Shown piece by piece: positions 6,707-12,736 of a DNA stretch of 16,966 nucleotides (position 1 is the first letter of the stretch; the number at the start of each line of letters is the position of its first letter). Under the pieces are notes generated by a model. It was not told where the DNA came from. It worked only from the letters and a program-made list of their open reading frames with translations, and made no database searches. This stretch comes from Candidatus Falkowbacteria bacterium CG02_land_8_20_14_3_00_36_14 (lineage in GTDB: Bacteria > Patescibacteriota > Patescibacteriia > Patescibacteriales > UM-FILTER-36-11): NCBI GenBank assembly GCA_002781265.1, contig PETS01000050.1:1-16966 (forward strand). Reading direction: 5' to 3'. Both the position numbers and the translations under genes were made by a program.

Positions 6707-7900
6707 ATGGAAAAAATCAATATATTGGGAATTAATATTTCATTATATGATAGAAATGATGTTTTAGCAAAAATTGAATTATTTTTATCAACTAATAAAC
6801 AAATATTTATTATTACGCCTAATCCGGAATTTATTTTAGAAGCGCAGAAAAATGAAGAATTTTTTTATATTTTAAATAAGGCCGATTTAGCGATTCCAGA
6901 CGGAGTGGGCTTAAAATTCGCCGGTTTTTTGCTTGGCCATAATATTAAAAGAATTTCCGGTGCGGATTTAGTAAAGGATATATTAGCTATTTTGCAAAAA
7001 AATAAATTAAAGGCGGTAATATTGAATTGGCGCCAGAGCATATCCAGCATGGAAGAAATCAATCACGCCATAAAATTAAGATATCCTTCGCTTTCATATA
7101 TGGTAAAAAGCATAAATAAAGAGGGGAGTGACGCGCCTTTTATAGAAATTAATAAATTTAAACCTGATATTTTATTCGTTACCTTGGGTTCGCCGGCGCA
7201 GGAAAAGCTTATTTATCATAATTTAGCTAAAATGCCGTCAGTCAAAATCGGCATGGGCGTGGGTGGCAGTTTTGATTTTTTAACTAATAAAATTAAGCGA
7301 GCTCCGAAAATATTAAGAATAATAGGATTAGAATGGCTTTGGCGCTTAGCTATTGAACCCTGGCGGTGGCGGCGGATAGTAAACGCGGTAATAATTTTTC
7401 CTTTACAATTCTTAAAATGGAGATTTATTTTGCCGTTTTTATATCGGCCGAATGTTGCCTGCTTATTATTTAAAAGAGTTGATTATAATAATAAAATACT
7501 GCTGGTGGAAAGAAAAAACGAACCAAACCATTGGCAATTGCCGCAAGGCGGTACGGACGGTAATGATATTAAAACAGCCGGTATAAGAGAATTACAGGAA
7601 GAATTAGGAACTGATAAATTTATTCCCATGTCTTATTATAATTATTTATATAGATATAAATTTGGAAATTTTATGGGAAAATACGACGTATTAGCCAGAA
7701 AGGCAGCTGGCTATAAAGGTCAAAAACAAGGTTTATTAATAGCCGAATTTAAAGGCGAAGATAAAGATATAAAAATAAATTATTACGAACATTCTGCTTG
7801 GAAATGGGTGGACGTGAAAAATTTAATGAACGAAGTTCATCCGATAAGAATAAAAGCAACTAAAATATATTTAAATAAATTTAATGAATCAATAAAATAA
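6707..7900 (+). CDS. Fusion of a WecG/TagA/CpsF glycosyltransferase (GT26) and an RppH-like Nudix hydrolase
   Basis: Residues 1-245 are a WecG/TagA-type glycosyltransferase, which moves a sugar (typically ManNAc or ManNAcA from a UDP donor) onto a lipid-linked carrier at the inner membrane face. Seen: TPNPEFILEA with Thr37, IPDGVG with Asp65 (the expected catalytic Asp), RISGADL (82-88), VTLGSPAQEK (158-167), GVGGSFDF (184-191) and the aromatic/Arg C-terminal stretch (208-224). The usual LLGG loop after the first Rossmann half is replaced by ILNWRQS (105-111). Residues about 247-395 are a Nudix domain: WQLPQGG (276-282), RELQEELG (294-301) and GQKQ (338-341), as in RppH/diadenosine polyphosphate hydrolases. 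The frame is open throughout, with no in-frame Met near the junction. gltX starts six bases later, so the two are co-transcribed. Confidence 0.9.
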   Translation: MEKINILGINISLYDRNDVLAKIELFLSTNKQIFIITPNPEFILEAQKNEEFFYILNKADLAIPDGVGLKFAGFLLGHNIKRISGADLVKDILAILQKNKLKAVILNWRQSISSMEEINHAIKLRYPSLSYMVKSINKEGSDAPFIEINKFKPDILFVTLGSPAQEKLIYHNLAKMPSVKIGMGVGGSFDFLTNKIKRAPKILRIIGLEWLWRLAIEPWRWRRIVNAVIIFPLQFLKWRFILPFLYRPNVACLLFKRVDYNNKILLVERKNEPNHWQLPQGGTDGNDIKTAGIRELQEELGTDKFIPMSYYNYLYRYKFGNFMGKYDVLARKAAGYKGQKQGLLIAEFKGEDKDIKINYYEHSAWKWVDVKNLMNEVHPIRIKATKIYLNKFNESIK

Positions 7901-7906
7901 AAACTT

Positions 7907-9391
7907 ATGCCTAAAATAAGATTAAGATTCGCGCCATCTCCCACCGGTTATCTCCATATCGGCGGATTGCGCACTGCTTTGTTTAATTATTTAATTGCCA
8001 AAAATTTAGGCGGCAAATTGATATTGCGCATTGAGGATACTGACCAAAAGCGGGAAGTTAAAGGAGCGGTAAAAAGCTTAATTGATATTCTTAACTGGTC
8101 AGGGATAAAATTTGACGAAGGACCGGAAATTGGCGGAGATTTCGGCCCTTATTTGCAAAGTCAAAGAAAAAATATTTATAGCAAGCACATTCAACAACTT
8201 ATTAATAAGGGAAAAGTATACTATTGTTTTTGCGCTCCTGAAAGGCTTGATAAAATGCGCCAAGAACAGCAAATAAAAAAATTGCCTCCTCGTTATGATA
8301 GAACTTGCCGGGATTTAAGCGATAAAATAATCAAGCAAAATTTAAAAGATAAAAAAAGTTTTGTCATAAGGCAAAAAATGCCTTTAGCCGGAGAAGTTAT
8401 TGTCAATGATGAATTGCGCGGCCAGATAAAATTTAAAGCTGAAAATTTAGACGATCAGGTGTTAATCAAGTCAAATGGAATGCCGACTTATCAGTTTGCC
8501 AACGTAGTTGACGATTATTTAATGAAAATAAGCCATGTGGTCAGGGGAGAGGAGTGGATTCCTTCATTGCCGAAAAATATTTTGCTATATAAAGATTTTG
8601 GCTGGACAGCCCCAAAATATATTCATTTGCCTTTAATGCTGAACAAAGGCGGAGGCAAATTAAGCAAACGGCAGGGAGATGTGGCGGTTGAAGATTTTCG
8701 CTCCGCCGGCTATTTGCCAGAAAGTTTGATAAATTTTTGCGGGCTTTTAGGATGGCGCTTTTCATCAGCAGAAAAAAAAATTGAAGAAAATGAAATTTTT
8801 TCCTTAGCGGAGTTGGTAAAAATATTTATAATTAAAGATATAAGCGTTTCTCCGGCCATTTTTGACAATGATAAATTAGATTATATTAACGGTTATTATA
8901 TTCGGCAAAAATCTTTAGATGGATTATTGAAATTAATTAAACCTTATTTAAAAAATAATATAAATTTAGCAAAAGGAAAAATAAATATTTCCGATGAATA
9001 TATAAAAAAAATTATCCGCCTAGAGCAGAAAAGAATCAAAAAACTTTCAGAAATTGGGGAGCTAACTGAATTCTTTTTTACTAATGCGATAGATTATAGT
9101 AAAGATCTATTAATATGGAAAAAAATGCCGTTTGGGCAAATAAAAATTAATTTGGAAAAAATTATTATTATTTTAGAAAATATTACAGATAAGAATTGGA
9201 ATAATAATTTTATTAAAAATGCCATAATATCTTATATTGAAGTAGCCAATCAGCCGTTGGGAGAATATTTATGGCCGATGAGAGCCGCCTTAACAGGCAG
9301 AAAAGCCAGCCCTGATCCTTTCGACGTGGCGGCAGTCCTAGGTAAAAATATAAGCATTAAAAGAATTAAAGAAGCTATAGATAAAATATAA
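7907..9391 (+). CDS. gltX: Glutamyl-tRNA synthetase
   Basis: This class I aminoacyl-tRNA synthetase attaches glutamate to tRNA-Glu in the cytoplasm. The 494-residue length is normal. Seen: APSPTGYLHIGG with the HIGH-type signature at 17-20; RIEDTD (41-46), the GluRS glutamate-binding segment; a CFC motif (C107, C109) and C134 in the position of the bacterial zinc-binding insertion; and KLSKR (251-255) as the KMSKS loop. The C-terminal helical anticodon-binding domain follows to the end. Whether it also charges tRNA-Gln cannot be judged from the sequence alone. It starts six bases after the glycosyltransferase-Nudix fusion, with no ribosome-binding site. The stop codon is followed within a few bases by the promoter of the next gene. 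Confidence 0.97.
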   Translation: MPKIRLRFAPSPTGYLHIGGLRTALFNYLIAKNLGGKLILRIEDTDQKREVKGAVKSLIDILNWSGIKFDEGPEIGGDFGPYLQSQRKNIYSKHIQQLINKGKVYYCFCAPERLDKMRQEQQIKKLPPRYDRTCRDLSDKIIKQNLKDKKSFVIRQKMPLAGEVIVNDELRGQIKFKAENLDDQVLIKSNGMPTYQFANVVDDYLMKISHVVRGEEWIPSLPKNILLYKDFGWTAPKYIHLPLMLNKGGGKLSKRQGDVAVEDFRSAGYLPESLINFCGLLGWRFSSAEKKIEENEIFSLAELVKIFIIKDISVSPAIFDNDKLDYINGYYIRQKSLDGLLKLIKPYLKNNINLAKGKINISDEYIKKIIRLEQKRIKKLSEIGELTEFFFTNAIDYSKDLLIWKKMPFGQIKINLEKIIIILENITDKNWNNNFIKNAIISYIEVANQPLGEYLWPMRAALTGRKASPDPFDVAAVLGKNISIKRIKEAIDKI

Positions 9392-9406
9392 AAAATATGT
9401 TATAAT
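9378..9406 (+). promoter_or_regulatory. Promoter predicted to give a leaderless mRNA for the M23 peptidase gene
   Basis: An extended -10, TGTTATAAT (9398-9406), lies between the gltX stop and the ATG at 9413. TAGATA (9378-9383) is a weak -35 with a 17-base spacer inside the end of gltX. Six bases separate the -10 from the ATG, exactly the arrangement seen at 6695-6707, so the transcript should start at the start codon. Confidence 0.65.
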
Positions 9407-9412
9407 ATAATT

Positions 9413-10648
9413 ATGAATAAATTAATGATAAAAAAAATAAAAATTATTTTAATATTAGGTATTTTTATTATTATTCCCTTGTCAGTTTTTAGCCAAACTG
9501 ATTATAGCAATCTTGATATTAATAATGATATAAAAATTTTAAATGATCAAATTAAAGAGAAAAAGAACCAAGTTGAAAAAATACAAGAAAGGCAAAAAAA
9601 ATATAACGAATCGTTAAAGAATATTATTTCTGAAAAATCCAGCTTGCAGAGCCAATTAGCCCTGCTTGATAATCGATTAGCCAGCGCGGAAATTGATGTT
9701 GAAGAAATAAAAACTGAAATTGAAATTACTAATTTGGAAATAAAAAAGATTAAAACAGAAATAAAAAATAAAAATGATGAGATAACAAAAGAAAAAGACC
9801 ATTTGGAAAATATTATTCGTTTAATTTATAAACAGGACGATACTAGCGTTCTGGAAATAATTCTATTAAATAATAATTTGTCTGATTTTTTAAATCAAAC
9901 AAAATATTTAGAAGATATTAATAGTGAAATTGATAATTCACTTAATACTTTGAAAGATTATAAAAAACAATTAGAGCAAAGCTTAGGCCAATTAGACGGA
10001 AAACAAACAGAATTTTTAAATCAAAAAATTAAATTGGAAGAAAAAATAAAATCATTAGCCGCTGAAAAAGAAACTAAGAATTATATTTTAGAGCAAACTA
10101 AAGTATCAGAAAGGGAATATCAAAATTTAATAAATACAGCCAAGGAAGAACAGCAAGCGGCGGCATCGGAAATTGCTAATTTAGAAAAATCTGTCAGAGA
10201 GAAAGTTGAAAATTTGCCTGATAATAAATTAGAATTCAATGATTCCGGATTAATATGGCCGGTACCTAAGAATACTATTACATCTTTATTCCATGATCCC
10301 GGGTACCCATTCAGATATATTTTTGAACATCCGGCTGTAGATATCAAGGCCGCTCAAGGAACGCCTTTAAAAGTGGCTGCATCAGGCTATGTGGCTAGAG
10401 CTAAAGACGCCGGTAAAGGATATAGTTATATTATGATTGTGCATGGAAATGGTTTATCAACTGTTTATGGCCATGTATCAGCTATTTACGTTAAAGAAGA
10501 CGATTATGTAGTTCAGGGGCAAATTATAGGTAAAAGCGGGGGATTGCCCGGTTCACCAGGAGCCGGCCAATTAACAACAGGGCCTCATTTGCATTTTGAA
10601 GTGCGATTAAACGGCATTCCGGTTAATCCTTTGGAATATTTACCTTAG
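9413..10648 (+). CDS. Secreted murein hydrolase activator-like protein: PcsB/EnvC-type coiled coil plus M23 endopeptidase
   Basis: This is a 411-residue exported protein. Residues 1-28 form a signal peptide or N-terminal anchor: a basic start, a long hydrophobic run, then VFSQ. Residues about 35-265 are almost continuous coiled coil rich in Glu, Lys and Gln, resembling the PcsB/EnvC regulatory arm. Residues 285-411 are a LytM/M23 zinc peptidase domain with the expected ligands H306 and D310 (HPAVD) and H394 (GPHLHFE), plus H354 and H392 as likely catalytic histidines. Because all zinc ligands are present, it should be an active peptidoglycan endopeptidase, unlike EnvC, whose degenerate LytM domain only activates amidases. 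In divisome systems such coiled coils take signals from FtsEX, not encoded here. Convergent with the xer gene, 21 bases away. Confidence 0.92.
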   Translation: MNKLMIKKIKIILILGIFIIIPLSVFSQTDYSNLDINNDIKILNDQIKEKKNQVEKIQERQKKYNESLKNIISEKSSLQSQLALLDNRLASAEIDVEEIKTEIEITNLEIKKIKTEIKNKNDEITKEKDHLENIIRLIYKQDDTSVLEIILLNNNLSDFLNQTKYLEDINSEIDNSLNTLKDYKKQLEQSLGQLDGKQTEFLNQKIKLEEKIKSLAAEKETKNYILEQTKVSEREYQNLINTAKEEQQAAASEIANLEKSVREKVENLPDNKLEFNDSGLIWPVPKNTITSLFHDPGYPFRYIFEHPAVDIKAAQGTPLKVAASGYVARAKDAGKGYSYIMIVHGNGLSTVYGHVSAIYVKEDDYVVQGQIIGKSGGLPGSPGAGQLTTGPHLHFEVRLNGIPVNPLEYLP

Positions 10649-10669
10649 CAATTTTCTGTCTAAGATGGA

Positions 10670-11620
10670 TTATTTTAAGCTATGGAATTTTTTATGGACG
10701 TCCCTTAGTTGCTTATTGGTAACATGAGTATAAATTTGAGTAGTAGAAATATTTCGATGTCCTAAAAATTCCTGTACCAGCCGCAAATCAACGCCTTGGG
10801 CCAAAAGATCGGTAGCAAATGAATGCCTAAGGGTATGTGGGGTGGTTATAATGGGCAGGCCGGAAATTTTAACATATTTTTTAATTATTAATTCAATGCT
10901 TTTTGGGGTTAGCCGGCGTGAAATGCCGGTTTTTTCTATGCCTGGCTTATAGTTTATAAATAATGCTTCATCAATATCATTTCTTATTTTTAAATATTTA
11001 TTGAGCCAATTTACGGCTCGGGATGATAAATAAACAGTGCGCACCTTATTGCCTTTGCCAATTATAACAATTTCTAAATCTTTGGTAGAATCCTTGATTT
11101 TAAATTGTTCTCTATTAAGGGCGGTTAGTTCAGATACGCGCAGACCGGTGGAAAATAAAATTTCTATTATTGCCCTATCTCTTAATCCGATATTAGAATT
11201 TATATCTGGCGATTCAAGTAATTTTTTAATTTGATCTAATTTCAAAAATTTTACTTCCCGTTCGCCTTTTTCTTTAGCCAGCTTAACCTTCACTGGGGGG
11301 AGGGAAGGGATATTTTTTTCCGCGAAAAATTCTAATAAGCCGCGTAAAGAGATTAAATAGTAATTTTGAGTAGATTTTTTTAAATTGTTCTTGGTATTAA
11401 GATTAATAAACTTAGAAAGATAAACCCTGTATTTCCATATATGGTTGGTATTAAATTCAGATGGTTTAAGATTTTGGAGATTGTTTGCCACTTGCCATTT
11501 AAAAAATATATTTAAAAATCTTGAATAATTTTCTTGAGTTTTAGAAGCTAAGCCCTTTTCAATTTCTAAATACTCCAAATAATCAGTTAAATATTTAATT
11601 ATGGGTTTATTATTATCCAT
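10670..11620 (-). CDS. xerC: Tyrosine recombinase of the XerC/XerD type
   Basis: This 316-residue site-specific recombinase is expected to resolve chromosome dimers at a dif site. Residues about 5-105 form the SAM-like DNA-binding domain; residues 125-310 form the catalytic domain. All catalytic residues are visible: R161 (GLRVSEL), K189 (GKGNK), H262 and R265 (HTLRHSFAT), H288 (GHRN) and nucleophile Y297 (IYTHV). Length and architecture match chromosomal XerC/XerD rather than a phage integrase. Only one Xer gene is in view, so it may act alone or with a second one elsewhere; the C versus D label is arbitrary. A dif-like site lies 53-80 bases upstream of its ATG. It has no ribosome-binding site beyond a weak GGA near the start. 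Confidence 0.95.
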   Translation of the reverse strand: MDNNKPIIKYLTDYLEYLEIEKGLASKTQENYSRFLNIFFKWQVANNLQNLKPSEFNTNHIWKYRVYLSKFINLNTKNNLKKSTQNYYLISLRGLLEFFAEKNIPSLPPVKVKLAKEKGEREVKFLKLDQIKKLLESPDINSNIGLRDRAIIEILFSTGLRVSELTALNREQFKIKDSTKDLEIVIIGKGNKVRTVYLSSRAVNWLNKYLKIRNDIDEALFINYKPGIEKTGISRRLTPKSIELIIKKYVKISGLPIITTPHTLRHSFATDLLAQGVDLRLVQEFLGHRNISTTQIYTHVTNKQLRDVHKKFHSLK

Positions 11621-11666
11621 TTATTCCATTAAATACATAATTGCGAGAGGATTAGTTAGATTGATT

Positions 11667-11735
11667 ATTATAACTTCGCATAATGTAGATTAATTAACAT
11701 ATATTAAACATATACCTAATAATCAAAATTGTCAA
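11667..11735 (-). promoter_or_regulatory. Candidate promoters of the xer gene flanking the dif-like site
   Basis: Two candidates read toward xer. The upstream one has a perfect -35 TTGACA (11735-11730), a 17-base spacer and TATGTT (11712-11707, four of six). The downstream one has a perfect -10 TATAAT (11672-11667) but no good -35; its -35 region would fall inside the dif-like site. Either way, recombinase bound at dif would sit on or next to the promoter, which suggests autoregulation. Confidence 0.45.
11673..11700 (+). other. dif: dif-like Xer recombination site
   Basis: A 28-base site with the standard 11-6-11 plan: left arm ACTTCGCATAA (11673-11683), central region TGTAGA (11684-11689), right arm TTAATTAACAT (11690-11700). 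The 16-base core, CGCATAATGTAGATTA (11677-11692), matches 15 of 16 bases of the E. coli dif core from memory; the whole site matches about 20 of 28. The first five bases, ACTTC, match the B. subtilis dif start. The right arm is the weaker half. Its position directly upstream of a chromosomal-type xer gene makes chance unlikely. Single-recombinase systems (XerS/difSL, XerH/difH) and archaeal XerA also keep their site beside the gene. Confidence 0.68.
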
Positions 11736-11744
11736 AATTATTAT

Positions 11745-11885
11745 CTAACTGAGATTGACCCCCATTATATTCAATTCCGGTAAAAATAATAATAATATTT
11801 TTATAATAAGTAGAAATATCCCAATATTAACTAAGCAAAATATTAATACGGCAATAATGAAGATAAATTTGAAAGTTTTTTCCAT
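11745..11885 (-). CDS. Small membrane protein (46 residues) at the end of the division/wall operon
   Basis: A 46-codon frame starts at ATG 11885, eleven bases after the ftsQ-like stop codon, and ends in TAG. The protein has a short basic start (MEKTFKF), one long hydrophobic stretch (about residues 6-35, rich in Ile, Leu and Phe) and a short polar tail (PELNIMGVNLS). This is a single-span membrane protein with nothing else recognisable. The close same-strand spacing to the ftsQ-like gene supports translation, and the hydrophobic segment is continuous. Against it, A/T-rich DNA often encodes Ile/Leu/Phe-rich frames by chance. FtsL- or FtsB-like proteins are longer and have a coiled coil, which is absent here. 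No terminator was found after it. Confidence 0.5.
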   Translation of the reverse strand: MEKTFKFIFIIAVLIFCLVNIGIFLLIIKILLLFLPELNIMGVNLS

Positions 11886-11896
11886 AATAGTAAAAT

Positions 11897-12736
11897 TTAT
11901 TTATAATAAACTTTATCACCTATACTTATATTTATATATTTTTTATTAATAAAATCACTTTTTAATTTTTCCTCAATAATGGTTAAAAGTTTCGTGGTTT
12001 GCTTATTTATATCTTCCTTTGAGCTAAAATATATTACCGGCCCTCCAAGCACCAGCATTTTAATTATATCAGAATTAGGATCAACAATAAACCTGTCTAT
12101 GGTGAAATTATGCTTATTGTTATTATATTCTCCGTATAAATTAATAATAAACTCTATTTTATCTTTTCCATCTTTAATCATATTATCATAAATCATTTTT
12201 CCGCCATAAGATTCAATCAAAGGATATTTTTTGCTATCAATTTCCAAAGGATCAGCTTCAGCCATAATATTTCCTAAAGCGTCGGCATAATAATGATTGT
12301 CATTCTCATACCAAACTATTGAATAATTTTTGTCTTTAATACTTATTAATATAGTATGAAAATTTTTTGTATTTATTATTATGTCAGTAAAATTATATAG
12401 GTTTTTTATATTATCGGCAAATTTATTTTTATCAAATAAATATAAATTATTTTGCCTTCCGATTAAAAAACGATTATCATTTAATTGTTTATAAAATATA
12501 TCTTCAATTTCCTTTTGGGATATTTTGTCATTGCCGTTGATTATAATTTTATTTAAAATAAAAAAAGGAGAAAAATAAAAAAACCAAATAATAGCAATTA
12601 AAACAATAAATAAGGCGCTCATTTTAAAATAAAATACGGGCCTTAAAGATGTTTTTTTAAAAAAATTATTTTTTTTATTTCTAAAAAAAGGATTAATGTA
12701 TTTTTTTTGGCAATAATTGCGCCTTATTATTCTCAT
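11897..12736 (-). CDS. ftsQ: FtsQ/DivIB-like cell division protein
   Basis: FtsQ/DivIB is a bitopic divisome protein that links early and late division proteins. Seen in 279 residues: a basic cytoplasmic tail (1-38, many Arg/Lys/Asn), one membrane segment (about 39-58), then a POTRA-like domain beginning FFILNKIIINGND (58-70), followed by a beta domain with ADALGNIMAEAD (151-162) and a terminal YINISIGDKVYYK, which matches the usual end of FtsQ proteins. Sequence identity to FtsQ is low, as usual. The start at 12736 overlaps the Mur-like gene by 44 bases. It is preferred over Met39 because Met39 would remove the cytoplasmic tail. Position in a wall-synthesis operon supports the call. Confidence 0.85.
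   Translation of the reverse strand: MRIIRRNYCQKKYINPFFRNKKNNFFKKTSLRPVFYFKMSALFIVLIAIIWFFYFSPFFILNKIIINGNDKISQKEIEDIFYKQLNDNRFLIGRQNNLYLFDKNKFADNIKNLYNFTDIIINTKNFHTILISIKDKNYSIVWYENDNHYYADALGNIMAEADPLEIDSKKYPLIESYGGKMIYDNMIKDGKDKIEFIINLYGEYNNNKHNFTIDRFIVDPNSDIIKMLVLGGPVIYFSSKEDINKQTTKLLTIIEEKLKSDFINKKYINISIGDKVYYK

Noticed and set aside
10644..10664. CTTAG / CTAAG inverted repeat between the convergent M23 and xer genes as a terminator
   Set aside because: Only five base pairs with an 11-base loop and no T-tract on either strand.
10670..11700. Xer gene plus flanking site as an integrative mobile element
   Set aside because: No cargo genes, second attachment site, terminal repeats or composition shift nearby; the recombinase looks like a chromosomal Xer.
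11718..11742. A/T-only inverted repeat after the small membrane gene as an operon terminator
   Set aside because: Six A-T pairs with a large loop and no U-tract; the stretch also contains the better-supported -35 of xer.
11755..11949. Plus-strand open frame of 64 codons
   Set aside because: Low-complexity Ile/Asn/Tyr-rich product running into the ftsQ-like gene on the opposite strand. The minus-strand 46-codon frame in the same place has better context.
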